Shown here piece by piece: positions 1 through 8,847 of a DNA stretch of 64,000 nucleotides (position 1 is the first letter of the stretch; each line of letters starts with the position of its first letter). Position numbers and translations under genes: made by a program. Where the stretch lies: contig NC_007643.1 of assembly GCF_000013085.1 (NCBI RefSeq), positions 443,001 through 507,000 on the forward strand, read 5' to 3'. Source of the stretch: Rhodospirillum rubrum ATCC 11170 (lineage in GTDB: Bacteria; Pseudomonadota; Alphaproteobacteria; Rhodospirillales; Rhodospirillaceae). The notes beneath the pieces were generated by a model that was not told where the DNA came from, searched no databases, and saw only the letters and a program-made list of their open reading frames with translations.

Positions 1-103
1 CGCAGACGATCGGCTCGATCTGCTCGCAATCGAACGCGGGCATGCCGGCCGGGGGCTGGTCCTTGGGGAGGGGGCTTTTCGCCGGGGTGGTGCGTTCGTG
101 CAT
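1..103 (-). CDS. N-terminal fragment of an unidentified protein (runs off the window)
   Basis: A minus-strand reading frame starts at ATG 103-101 and stays open to the window edge. It gives 34 residues beginning MHERTTPAKSPLPKDQ and rich in Pro and charged residues. It is divergent from the MoxR gene, and the two starts are about 50 bp apart. A weak AAGG lies upstream of the ATG. The fragment is too short to assign a family. It is called mainly because the start is well placed for a divergent gene and the frame has no stop. Confidence 0.4.
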   Translation of the reverse strand, partial: MHERTTPAKSPLPKDQPPAGMPAFDCEQIEPIVC

Positions 104-154
104 CACGAGACTTACATTACCTTTCATCGGGACCCAGAAACCGCGGAGGCATCC

Positions 155-1165
155 TTGAGCGCCACATTCTCACCAACCGCCGTCACGGATCTAAAAGACA
201 TCCAAGACGTAGAAAGGCTGATGGGCCGAATCAAGGAGGCGCGCGCCGCCGTCGGCGAGGTGATCTTCGGACAGGAGGCCGTTGTCGACGAGGTTCTCGT
301 CACTTTGCTGGCCGGAGGCCATGCCCTGCTCATCGGTCTTCCCGGGCTGGCCAAGACCAAACTGGTGCAGACGCTGGGCACGGTTGTCGGGCTTCGCGAC
401 AAGCGGGTGCAGTTCACCCCCGACCTAATGCCCGCCGATATCCTGGGCTCGGAAGTGCTCGAAGAGGACGCGGCGGGGCAGCGCGGTTTCCGCTTCCTGC
501 CCGGCCCGGTGTTTTGCCAATTGCTGATGGCCGATGAAATCAATCGCGCCTCCCCCCGCACCCAGTCCGCCCTGCTGCAGGCGATGCAGGAGCACCGCGT
601 CAGCGTCGCGGGTCATTACCACGATCTGCCCGCTCCCTTCCATGTTCTAGCGACTCAGAACCCAATTGAGCAGGAAGGCACCTATCCCTTGCCCGAAGCC
701 CAGCTCGACCGCTTCCTGATGCAGGTCGATGTCGGCTATCCCGACGAGGCGGCCGAACGGCGCATGTTGGCGGCGACCACCGGGGTTCACCAGCCCGAGG
801 CGAGGGCGGTGATGACCCCGGCCGAGCTGCAGGCGGCCCAGGCCCTGGTCCGCCGGGTGCCGGTCGGCGACAGCGTCGTCGACGCCATCTTGTCGCTGGT
901 CCGCGCCGGTCGCCCCGAGTCCTCGCCGCTGCCCGAGGTGCGTGACTGGGTGGCCTGGGGGCCGGGGCCGCGCGCCAGCCAAGCCCTGACCCTGGCGGTG
1001 CGCGCCCGCGCCCTGCTCGATGGCCGATTCGCCCCCAGCATCGAGGACGTGATCGCTTTGGCCCATCCGATCTTGCGCCACCGCATGGCCTTGTCCTTCG
1101 GGGCGCGGGCTGATGGCGTCACCCTGGGCCGGGTCGTCGACCGGCTGATCGACAAGATCGCCTGA
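155..1165 (+). CDS. MoxR-family AAA+ ATPase
   Basis: This is an AAA+ ATPase of the MoxR family, cytoplasmic chaperone-like ATPases that usually act on von Willebrand-type partners encoded beside them. With a TTG start at 155 it has 336 residues, the normal MoxR length. That TTG has a perfect GGAGG at 145-149, better than the upstream in-frame GTG at 98. Walker A is GLPGLAKT (61-68), Walker B is LLMADE (about 123-128), and the sensor-1 region reads ATQNPIEQEGTYPLPEAQLD (about 167-186). The DUF58 gene follows after 5 bp, so this is the first gene of a four-gene operon. The family is certain; the client is unknown. Confidence 0.93.
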   Translation: MSATFSPTAVTDLKDIQDVERLMGRIKEARAAVGEVIFGQEAVVDEVLVTLLAGGHALLIGLPGLAKTKLVQTLGTVVGLRDKRVQFTPDLMPADILGSEVLEEDAAGQRGFRFLPGPVFCQLLMADEINRASPRTQSALLQAMQEHRVSVAGHYHDLPAPFHVLATQNPIEQEGTYPLPEAQLDRFLMQVDVGYPDEAAERRMLAATTGVHQPEARAVMTPAELQAAQALVRRVPVGDSVVDAILSLVRAGRPESSPLPEVRDWVAWGPGPRASQALTLAVRARALLDGRFAPSIEDVIALAHPILRHRMALSFGARADGVTLGRVVDRLIDKIA

Positions 1166-1170
1166 CCGGT

Positions 1171-2109
1171 ATGGCCCCGCTCCGCCCCCCCCGTCCCGCC
1201 GCCCCCAGGCCGGCCTCGCTCCTTGACCGGGCCGAGGCGGCGGGGGCGCGGCTGCCGCCCCTGCTGGTCGCCGCCGAACGGGTCGCCAGTTCGGTGATCC
1301 ACGGCATCCACGGCCGGCGCCGCGCCGGGCCGGGCGAGGCGTTCTGGCAATTCCGCCGCTATCAGCAAGGCGATTCGCCCGCCGTCATCGATTGGCGGCG
1401 CAGCGCCAAATCCGATCCGGTCTTCGTGCGCGAATACGAATGGGAAGCCGCCCAGGCGGTCTGGCTGGGCTGCGATCTCAGCGCCTCGATGGACTATGCC
1501 AGCCGGAACGATCTGCCGACCAAGGCCTTGCGGGCCCGAGAACTGACCCTGGCCTTGGCCGTGCTGCTGGCGCGCGGCGGCGAACGCGTCGCCCTGGCCG
1601 GCCACGACAGCCGTCCCGGCCAGGGGCGGCCGGCGTTGTCGCGCATGGCTTTGGCCCTGGAACGCGGGGCGGCGGCGGGCGAGGGGGCTGCTCCGCCGCC
1701 TTCGCCGTGGTCGGCGCCGCTGGCCCGCCACGCCCGCGCCGTGATCATCGGCGATCTGCTCGACCCGGTCGAGGATCTGCGGGCGGGACTGGGGCGGATG
1801 ACGGCCAATGGCGTGACCGGCCATCTTCTTCAGGTCCTTGATCCGGCCGAGGAAACCCTGCCTTTCGAAGGGCGGGTGCGCTTCGAGGGGCTGGAGGGCG
1901 AGGCCCCGCTGCTCGCCGACCGCGTCGAGGATCTGCGCGCCCGCTATCGCCAGCGCCTGCAGGCCCACCGCGAGACCGTCGGCCTGATCGCGCGCCGCGC
2001 CGGCTGGACCTTCGCCGTCCACCACACCGACGGCTCCCCCCAGGCGGCCCTTCTCGGGCTTTATCAGGCGCTCGCCGTGGCGCCCCCCTTGCGCGAGGGC
2101 CGGCGATGA
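1171..2109 (+). CDS. DUF58 domain protein (von Willebrand-like partner of MoxR)
   Basis: The protein has 312 residues. The DUF58 signature lies at about 57-88: aromatic and Arg residues, YQQGD, IDWRRSA and VFVRE. A metal-binding MIDAS-like motif DLSAS follows at 102-106, consistent with a VWA-type fold. No membrane segment is evident, so the protein is probably cytoplasmic. It starts 5 bp after the MoxR stop, and its own TGA overlaps the next ATG (ATGA at 2106-2109), which implies translational coupling. DUF58 proteins are the usual partners of MoxR ATPases. The process served here cannot be read from sequence. Confidence 0.9.
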   Translation: MAPLRPPRPAAPRPASLLDRAEAAGARLPPLLVAAERVASSVIHGIHGRRRAGPGEAFWQFRRYQQGDSPAVIDWRRSAKSDPVFVREYEWEAAQAVWLGCDLSASMDYASRNDLPTKALRARELTLALAVLLARGGERVALAGHDSRPGQGRPALSRMALALERGAAAGEGAAPPPSPWSAPLARHARAVIIGDLLDPVEDLRAGLGRMTANGVTGHLLQVLDPAEETLPFEGRVRFEGLEGEAPLLADRVEDLRARYRQRLQAHRETVGLIARRAGWTFAVHHTDGSPQAALLGLYQALAVAPPLREGRR

Positions 2110-4889
2110 TCCTGGGACCCTTTACCATCGCGCTGCCCTATGTGTTGCCCTTGCTCGCCACCTTGCCGTTGCTGTGGTGGCTGTTGCGGGCGACGCCGCC
2201 GGCACCGCGCCGGGTGGTTTTCCCCGCTCTGCGCCTGCTGGCCGGCCTGCGCACCGAGGACAGGGTCAGCGCCCATACGCCCTGGTGGTTGCTGGCGCTG
2301 CGCCTGCTGGTCGCCGCCCTGGTCATCATCGGCCTCTCCCATCCGCTGTATAAGGCGACCGGCGGCCCGGCGCCCGGAACGCCCCTGGTGCTGGTCATCG
2401 ACGATGGTTGGGCCGCCGGCCCCGATTGGCGCGACCGGCTGGCGGCGGCCGATCTGCTACTCGAGCGCGCCGAGCGCGATGAGCGGCCGGTGATCGTGCT
2501 GACCACGGCGGCGCGGCCGGCCGATGCCCCGGCCCCGCCGCTGGAAGCCCGCCCGGCCGGCGCCGTGCGCGGCGATCTTCAGGCGATGGCCCCCCACCCC
2601 TGGGGCACCGACCGCCGCGCCGCCGCCCTGCGGCTGGCCCAAGCGTCGATCACGCCCCCGGCCACCGTGACGTGGATCCACGACGGCATCGCCGATACCG
2701 CCCCCCCCTCCACCCCAGGGGCGCCGCCGCGGGCCGATGACACGGCCTCGCGGGATCTGGCCGAGGCCCTGGGCGGTCTGGGACCGCTGACCGTTCTGAC
2801 CGCCGAGGCCGGCGCGATGGCCAGCGCCCCCCTGGTGCTTTCCCCGCCGACGCGGGCCGGCGACGGCCTCGCCCTGACCCTGACCCGCCCCCGGGGGGGA
2901 GAGATCCCCGGCCCGGCCGACCGGCTGTGGGTGCGGTTGCTTGATGGCCAGGGGCGGTTGATCGCCCGCAGCGAGGCGGTGTTCGCCGCCGGCGCCTTCG
3001 AAAGCGCCGTCGTGCTCACCCCGCCGGGCGGCGGCCAGTCGCCGCCCGCCCGCATCGAGCTTTCGCGCGACGGGGCGACGGCTTTGGCCGGGGCCGGGGC
3101 GGTCGTTCTGCTTGATGATAGCTGGCGACGCCGCCCGGTCGGGCTGGTGCCGCGCGACGAGGCGGCGGCGGTGCCGCTGCTCGATCCCTTGCACTATGTG
3201 GAAAAGGCCCTGGCCCCCCAGGCCGATCTGCGGCGCGGCGCGCTGGCCAGCCTGCTTGCCGCCCCGCCGGCGATGATCGTCTTGCCCGATCTGACCCCGG
3301 TTCCGGCGGACGAGGCCGGCGCCCTGGATGCCTGGATCCGCCAGGGCGGCACGTTGATCCGCTTTGCCGGTCCGCGCGGCGAGGCCGGGCTTGACGGATT
3401 TTTGCCGGTTCGCCTGCGCGGCGGCGACCGCCAATTGGGCGGCGCCTTGAGCTGGAGCGAGCCCGCCCGCCTTGCCCCTTTCCCCGATCATGGCCCCTTC
3501 GCCGGCCTGGAACCGCCCGCCGATGTCACCATCGCCAGTCAGGTTCTGGCCGAGCCCGAACCGGGGCTGGAGGCGCGCACCTGGGCGCGGCTGACCGATG
3601 GCACGCCGCTGGTCACCGCCCAGAGCCGGGGCCGGGGCCGGATCGTGCTGTTCCATGTGACCGCCGATCCGCGCTGGTCGTCGTTGCCGCTTTCGGGAGT
3701 CTTCGTGCGCATGCTTGAGCGGGTGATCACCGCCACCCCCGGCCTAATGGCGGGCGGGGCCGACCGCTCCCGTCCGCTGGCGCCCTGGCGGGTGCTTGAC
3801 GGCTTTGGCCGGTTGGCAACGCCCGGTCCCGAGGTTCGGCCGCTCGACGGCCCGGCCGTCGCCGTCGGCGCCGATCACCCCCCCGGCCTCTATGGTGATG
3901 ACAGCGCGACCCGGGCCCTTAACCTCGCGCCGTCGCTGGCCCCGGTGAGCGCGCAAACCAAGTGGCCCCCGGCCACGCAAAGGCAGTCGCTGGGCGGCTT
4001 GGCCCGCGATCGCGACCTGATGCCCTGGCTGCTGGCGACGGCCCTGGCCCTGGCCGTGGTCGATCTGATTGCCACCCTGGCCCTGCGCGGGCTGTTGGTT
4101 CCGCCGCGCCGCCGTCCGGGCCTGTCGACGATGGTTGTGGTGATCGCCGGTCTGTGGCTGGCCGCCCCGCCCCTGGCGCGGGCCCAGCAGCCCGGCCCGC
4201 CCGAGGATGCCGAGACCCTGGTGCGCGAGGCCGCCTTGCAAACCCGGCTGGCCTATGTGCTCACCGGCGATCCCGCCGTCGATCAGGTCAGCGCCGCCGG
4301 CCTGGGCGCCCTGACCGAGGTGCTGGGCCGCCGCACCTCGGCCGCCCTTGCTCCGCCCCTTGGCATCGCCCTGGAAAGCCAGGACCCCCGGGTCTTTCCC
4401 TTGCTCTATTGGCCGGTCAGCGGCAGCCAGCCCCCGCTGTCGACCCGGGCGCGCGAGCGGGTCAACGCCTATATGCGCTATGGCGGGCTTTTGGTGATCG
4501 ATACCCGCGACGGCGGCGATGCCCGGGCCCTGGCCGAGGGATTGGAGATTCCGCCGCTGCGCGAAGCCGGTCCCGATCACGTTTTGGGCCGCAGCTTCTA
4601 TCTGCTGGGCGATTTTCCCGGGCGGGTGGCGGGCAATGCCACCTGGGTCGCCGCCGATGGCGGGGATACGGATGGCGTCTCGCCGGTGGTCATCGGTGGC
4701 AACGACTGGGCGGCGGCCTGGGCTAACCAGCCCGGCGAGGGCTATCTGTTCGCCGTCACCCCCGGTGGCGAGCGCCAGCGCGAAATGGCCTATCGCTTTG
4801 GCGTCAATCTGGTGATGTACGCCCTGACTGGCAGTTACAAAGGCGATCAGGTTCATCTGCCCGCCATCCTGGAACGCCTGACCAATTAA
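2106..4889 (+). CDS. BatA N-terminal / DUF4159 membrane protein
   Basis: This is a 927-residue inner-membrane protein. The N terminus (about 1-85) is a BatA-type region with two hydrophobic segments separated by a basic stretch. A long Ala/Pro/Gly-rich part follows, probably periplasmic and including glutamine-amidotransferase-like folds. Two more hydrophobic segments lie near 640-690, the second ending in an Ala-rich, signal-like stretch. The C-terminal 200 residues resemble DUF4159 (pattern near LAYVLTGD, FPLLYWP and YMRYGGLLVIDTRDGG). It overlaps the DUF58 gene by 4 bp. The combination MoxR-DUF58-BatA/DUF4159 recurs in Alphaproteobacteria. Its role is unestablished, and an envelope function is inferred. 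Confidence 0.85.
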   Translation: MILGPFTIALPYVLPLLATLPLLWWLLRATPPAPRRVVFPALRLLAGLRTEDRVSAHTPWWLLALRLLVAALVIIGLSHPLYKATGGPAPGTPLVLVIDDGWAAGPDWRDRLAAADLLLERAERDERPVIVLTTAARPADAPAPPLEARPAGAVRGDLQAMAPHPWGTDRRAAALRLAQASITPPATVTWIHDGIADTAPPSTPGAPPRADDTASRDLAEALGGLGPLTVLTAEAGAMASAPLVLSPPTRAGDGLALTLTRPRGGEIPGPADRLWVRLLDGQGRLIARSEAVFAAGAFESAVVLTPPGGGQSPPARIELSRDGATALAGAGAVVLLDDSWRRRPVGLVPRDEAAAVPLLDPLHYVEKALAPQADLRRGALASLLAAPPAMIVLPDLTPVPADEAGALDAWIRQGGTLIRFAGPRGEAGLDGFLPVRLRGGDRQLGGALSWSEPARLAPFPDHGPFAGLEPPADVTIASQVLAEPEPGLEARTWARLTDGTPLVTAQSRGRGRIVLFHVTADPRWSSLPLSGVFVRMLERVITATPGLMAGGADRSRPLAPWRVLDGFGRLATPGPEVRPLDGPAVAVGADHPPGLYGDDSATRALNLAPSLAPVSAQTKWPPATQRQSLGGLARDRDLMPWLLATALALAVVDLIATLALRGLLVPPRRRPGLSTMVVVIAGLWLAAPPLARAQQPGPPEDAETLVREAALQTRLAYVLTGDPAVDQVSAAGLGALTEVLGRRTSAALAPPLGIALESQDPRVFPLLYWPVSGSQPPLSTRARERVNAYMRYGGLLVIDTRDGGDARALAEGLEIPPLREAGPDHVLGRSFYLLGDFPGRVAGNATWVAADGGDTDGVSPVVIGGNDWAAAWANQPGEGYLFAVTPGGERQREMAYRFGVNLVMYALTGSYKGDQVHLPAILERLTN

Positions 4890-4941
4890 GCGCCCCCCCC
4901 ACAAGGGGCTTTCGCCGTGAAACCGCTTGAGGAGCCTGGGC

Positions 4942-7014
4942 GTGGAGAGTTTTACCGGTATCTCGTTTGCCCCCCTGCTGCCCGCGCCGCTGATCTGGAC
5001 CCTGGCGGCCCTGGGACTGATCGCCGTCGGCTACGGGTTGGCGCGCCGGGCGCGGGGGGCTGTCTTTCGGTTGATCCCGCTGGCCGCCCTGATCGCGGTG
5101 CTGGTCAATCCGCAAAGCGTCAGCGAGCGCCGCGATCCCCAGAATGACATCGCCCTGGTCGTTATCGACCACACCCTGTCGCAGACCCTGACCGGGCGCG
5201 AGGGCGAAGCCGAGGCGGCGGCGGCGGCCCTGGGCGCCGGTCTGGCCGCCCAACCCGGGCTGGAAACCCGGGTGATCCGCGTTGATGGTCGCGCCGAGGG
5301 CCGCCAGGGCGGCCGCGAGGATGCGGGAACGGCGCTGATGACCGCCACCCGGGACGCCCTGGCCGATGTGCCGCGCGAGCGCCGGGCCGGGGTGGTGGTG
5401 ATCACCGATGGTCAGGTTCACGACGCCGGCGTGGCCCATGATCTAGGAACCCCCGTCCATGCCCTGCTGACCGGCCCCCGGGCGCAGACCGACCGCCTGC
5501 TGCTGGTCGGCGAAGCGCCCGGTTTCGGGCTGGTCGGCCGGCCGCTGTCGCTGCCCGTCACCATCGAGGACCCGACCCTGGCCGAGGGAACTCCCGTCAC
5601 CCTGACCCTGCGCCGCGACGGCGGCGCGCCCGAAGAGCGCGTCGTTCCGGCCAACCGCGCCGTCCCCTTGGCGCTGCCCGTCGATCACGCCGGGGCCAAT
5701 GTCGTCGAAATGGCGGTGGCGACCCGTGAAAACGAGGCGAGCGTGCTGAACAACCGGGTGGCGCTGTCGATCAACGGCGTGCGCGACCGCCTGCGCGTGC
5801 TGCTGATCTCGGGCCAGCCCCATGCCGGTGAACGCATCTGGCGCAGCCTGCTTAAGGCCGATCCCGGGGTGGATCTGGTGCATTTCACCATCTTGCGCCC
5901 GCCCAACAAGGAGGATTTCACGCCGCTGTCCGAACTGGCGCTGATCGCCTTTCCCACCCAGGAGCTGTTCGAGGAAAAGCTGGGCGATTTCGATCTGGTC
6001 ATCTTCGATCGCTATGCCCAGCGCGGGTTGATGCCCGAAAGCTATCTGGCCAATGTCGCGCGCTATGTGGAACGCGGCGGCGCCGTGCTGCTGGCGGTCG
6101 GGCCCGAATACACCCAATCGATGGGCATCGCCGACAGCGCCCTGGCCTCGGTTCTGCCGGCCATTCCCACCGGCGAGATCCGCCAGGAACGCTTCCTGCC
6201 GCGGCTGTCGGCCTTGGGCATCCGCCATCCGGTGACCGCCGATCTGCCCCAGGGCGGCGAGCGCCCGACCTGGGGACCCTGGTTGCGCCAAGTGGTGCTC
6301 GACTCGCCGCGCGGCGCCACCTTGATGACCGGCGAGGACGGTTTGCCGCTGCTGACCCTTGACCGGGTCGGCGAGGGGCGGGTCGCCCTGCTGGCCAGCG
6401 ATACCATCTGGCTGTGGTCGAAGGGTTGGGAAGGCGGCGGTCCCCAGGCCGAGCTGCTGCGCCGCCTTGCCCATTGGCTGATGAAGGAGCCCGAGCTTGA
6501 GGAGGAAACCCTGCGCGCCCGCATCGAGGACGACAAGCTGGCCGTCTCCGCCCGCTCGCTGGGTCCCTTGCCCGGGCTGGTCGAGGTCACCGGCCCCGAT
6601 GGCGCGACACGGGTCTGGCCGTTGACGGCGACGACGCCGGGGCGGGCCGAGGCCGCCCTGCCGGCGCCGCTGCCCGGCGTTTATACCGCCACCACCGCCG
6701 ACGGCCGCCGCGCCCTGGCGGTCTCGGGCCCGCCCAATCCCTTGGAAACCACCCGCGTCACCCCGACGGCCGAGATCCTGGCGCCGATCGCCAAGGCCAA
6801 CGGCGGCGGCGTCCATTGGCTGGAGGACGGCCTGCCCAGCCTGCGCCGGGTCGGCGCCGGGCAAAGCGCCAGCGGCTCCGATTGGATCGGCCTGCGCGCC
6901 AATGGCGGTCATGTGGTGACCGGGGTGACGCTGACGCCGCTGTTGCCGGTTCCCCTGGCCCTGGCGCTGATCCTCGGCGGGCTGGTTCTGGCTTGGGGCC
7001 GCGAGGGGCGCTGA
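4942..7014 (+). CDS. Membrane protein of the MoxR operon with degenerate VWA-like region
   Basis: With GTG 4942 as start (GGAG 7-8 bp upstream) the protein has 690 residues. A TTG at 4927 would add five. Two hydrophobic segments fall within the first 60 residues and one at the extreme C terminus (LPVPLALALILGGLVLAW), so the large middle is probably periplasmic. The stretch VVIDHTLS near residue 75 sits where a VWA MIDAS would be but departs from DxSxS. A region near 290-470 looks like the glutamine-amidotransferase-like domain seen in such proteins. It lies 52 bp after the preceding gene and closes the operon. Confidence 0.82.
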   Translation: MESFTGISFAPLLPAPLIWTLAALGLIAVGYGLARRARGAVFRLIPLAALIAVLVNPQSVSERRDPQNDIALVVIDHTLSQTLTGREGEAEAAAAALGAGLAAQPGLETRVIRVDGRAEGRQGGREDAGTALMTATRDALADVPRERRAGVVVITDGQVHDAGVAHDLGTPVHALLTGPRAQTDRLLLVGEAPGFGLVGRPLSLPVTIEDPTLAEGTPVTLTLRRDGGAPEERVVPANRAVPLALPVDHAGANVVEMAVATRENEASVLNNRVALSINGVRDRLRVLLISGQPHAGERIWRSLLKADPGVDLVHFTILRPPNKEDFTPLSELALIAFPTQELFEEKLGDFDLVIFDRYAQRGLMPESYLANVARYVERGGAVLLAVGPEYTQSMGIADSALASVLPAIPTGEIRQERFLPRLSALGIRHPVTADLPQGGERPTWGPWLRQVVLDSPRGATLMTGEDGLPLLTLDRVGEGRVALLASDTIWLWSKGWEGGGPQAELLRRLAHWLMKEPELEEETLRARIEDDKLAVSARSLGPLPGLVEVTGPDGATRVWPLTATTPGRAEAALPAPLPGVYTATTADGRRALAVSGPPNPLETTRVTPTAEILAPIAKANGGGVHWLEDGLPSLRRVGAGQSASGSDWIGLRANGGHVVTGVTLTPLLPVPLALALILGGLVLAWGREGR

Positions 7015-7033
7015 CCGGGCCCTGTCTTCTGCG

Positions 7034-7062
7034 ATCATTGTCTCTGTTTCAGAGACAATGAT
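7034..7062. promoter_or_regulatory. Perfect 13-bp inverted repeat upstream of wrbA
   Basis: The arms ATCATTGTCTCTG (7034-7046) and CAGAGACAATGAT (7050-7062) are perfectly complementary around a TTT spacer. The dyad lies 20 bp after the upstream operon and 84 bp before the wrbA start. No T-run follows on either strand, which argues against a simple terminator. The symmetry and the position upstream of a redox gene favour a regulator-binding site. The cognate regulator is unknown. Confidence 0.5.
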
Positions 7063-7145
7063 ATTCCATTCCGCGGGATGGTTTCACCCAGGGAAACTCT
7101 TACCTTCTTAAGGCGAAGAGACATCCCGGGAATGGAGACCACCCG

Positions 7146-7754
7146 ATGAGCGACACCACCAAGGTTCTGGTTCTTTATTATTCGATGTATGGCCACATCG
7201 ACACCCTGGCCAAGGAGATCGCCGCTGGCGTCGCCGAGGTCGATGGGGTTGAGGTCGCCCTCAAGCGCGTGCCCGAGCATATGAGCGCCGAGCTGCTGAG
7301 CACGATCCACGCCCGCACCGATTTCGACACCCCCATCGCCAGCGTCGACGAACTGGCCGATTACGACGGCATCCTGATCGGCACGCCGACGCGCTTTGGC
7401 AATATGGCCGGCCAGATGCGCAATTTCCTCGATCAGACGGGGGGGCTGTGGGCCAAGGGCAAGCTGGTGGGCAAGGCCGGCGGCGCCTTCACCTCGACGG
7501 CGACGGGCGGCGGGGCCGAGACCACCTTGCTGTCGGTCTACACCAACTTCCTGCACCACGGCATGGTGGTGGTTGGCGTGCCCTATGGAACGCCCGAGAT
7601 GTTCGACACCAGCGAAGCCCGGGCCGGCGGTCCTTACGGCGCCGCCACCCTGGCCGGCGGCGACGGCTCGCGCCAGCCCAGCGACAAGGAACGGACCATC
7701 GCCCGCTTCCAGGGGCGCCATTTCGCCGGCGTCGCCAAGAAGCTCAAGGGCTGA
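7146..7754 (+). CDS. wrbA: NAD(P)H:quinone oxidoreductase WrbA
   Basis: WrbA is a flavodoxin-like FMN enzyme that reduces quinones by two electrons in the cytoplasm, avoiding semiquinone radicals. The protein has 202 residues, typical of the family. The FMN phosphate loop is [12 protein letters not shown] near residues 12-23. Family-typical stretches are [20 protein letters not shown] (about 79-98) and the [11 protein letters not shown] region. GGAG precedes the ATG by about 9 bp. A glutathione transferase-type quinone reductase starts 49 bp downstream, so the two probably form a quinone-detoxification unit. The perfect dyad at 7034-7062 may control it. Confidence 0.95.
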   Translation: MSDTTKVLVLYYSMYGHIDTLAKEIAAGVAEVDGVEVALKRVPEHMSAELLSTIHARTDFDTPIASVDELADYDGILIGTPTRFGNMAGQMRNFLDQTGGLWAKGKLVGKAGGAFTSTATGGGAETTLLSVYTNFLHHGMVVVGVPYGTPEMFDTSEARAGGPYGAATLAGGDGSRQPSDKERTIARFQGRHFAGVAKKLKG

Positions 7755-7803
7755 CCCTGGTCTGGTCCAGGCTCCCCCACCCGCTTTTTTCGGAGGCTCC
7801 GAC

Positions 7804-8733
7804 ATGGGTTTGCTGATCGATGGCCAATGGCATGACCACTGGTACGACACCGCCGCCAGCGGCGGACGGTTCGAGCGCCAGCCAAGCGCCTTCCGCGACA
7901 AGGTGGGGGATCGGGGCTTTCCGGCCGAGGCCGGCCGCTACCGGCTTTACGTGTCCTATGCCTGCCCCTGGGCCCACCGCACGCTGATCGCCCGCGCGCT
8001 CAAAGGCCTTGAAGACGCCCTGCCGGTTACGGTGGTCGAACCCCTGATGCTGGAAAACGGCTGGGAACTGGCCGAAGGCGCCGATCCGCTGGAGGGCGCG
8101 CGCTTCCTTCATCAGCTCTATACCCGGGCCAAGGCCGATTACAGCGGCCGGGTGAGCGTGCCGGTGCTGTGGGACAGCCAGACGGCGACCATCGTCAACA
8201 ATGAATCGGCCGAGATCTTACGGATGATCGACAGCGCCTTTGGGGCCTTGGCCAGCGGCCCTTCGCTCTATCCCGAGGACAAGCGCGAGGAGATCGACGC
8301 GATCAACGCCTGGGTCTATGACGCCATCAACAACGGCGTCTATAAGGCCGGCTTCGCCACCACCCAGGCCGCCTATGAGGAGGCGGTGACCGCGCTGTTC
8401 GCCGCCCTGGCCCGGGTGGAGGCGATCTTGAGCGAGCGGCGCTTCCTGGTCGGCGATCAGCCGACCGAGGCCGATTGGCGGCTGTTCACGACGCTGATCC
8501 GTTTTGATTGCGTCTATGTCGGCCATTTCAAATGCGCGCTCCGCCGGATCAGCGACTCGCCGGTGCTGTTTGCCTATCTGCGCGATCTCTATCAGGTCCC
8601 CGGCATCGCCCAAACGGTGCGGTTCGACCACATCAAGACCCATTATTACGCCAGCCACCGCACCATAAACCCCACCGGTATCGTTCCCCTTGGGCCCGAT
8701 ATCGACTTCACCGCCCCTCACGGACGGGGTTAG
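7804..8733 (+). CDS. Glutathionyl-hydroquinone reductase (Xi-class glutathione transferase)
   Basis: The 309-residue protein matches the YqjG/PcpF family, which removes glutathione from glutathionyl-hydroquinones using a catalytic cysteine. The signature SYACPWAHRT places that cysteine at residue 54. A typical C-terminal helical domain follows, with the stretch near FDCVYVGHFKCALRRI. ATG 7804 is preceded by the GGAG of 'cggaggctccgac'. It lies immediately downstream of wrbA in the same direction, which supports a joint role in quinone turnover. The stop codon is embedded in a palindromic repeat (8730-8773). Confidence 0.92.
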   Translation: MGLLIDGQWHDHWYDTAASGGRFERQPSAFRDKVGDRGFPAEAGRYRLYVSYACPWAHRTLIARALKGLEDALPVTVVEPLMLENGWELAEGADPLEGARFLHQLYTRAKADYSGRVSVPVLWDSQTATIVNNESAEILRMIDSAFGALASGPSLYPEDKREEIDAINAWVYDAINNGVYKAGFATTQAAYEEAVTALFAALARVEAILSERRFLVGDQPTEADWRLFTTLIRFDCVYVGHFKCALRRISDSPVLFAYLRDLYQVPGIAQTVRFDHIKTHYYASHRTINPTGIVPLGPDIDFTAPHGRG

Positions 8734-8773
8734 AGCGGCAAGCGTGAACCTTTGTTCCCGCATGCCGCTCTAA
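8730..8773. repeat. 44-bp palindromic repeat, copy 1
   Basis: The ends are TTAGAGCGGCA (8730-8740) and TGCCGCTCTAA (8763-8773), perfectly complementary over 11 bp. The imperfect stem continues inwards with GCG/CGC. A second element of the same length and ends lies at 57474-57517; 37 of 44 positions match and every difference is inside the arms. The TAG stop of the upstream gene lies within it. It behaves like a dispersed REP-type palindrome. Confidence 0.7.
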
Positions 8774-8847
8774 TATCTTGATATTGAAGCAAATCGTCGT
8801 CGCACTCTGTTCCAGAGCGCTCGGGATTTGCTATAGGAGATCTTGCG

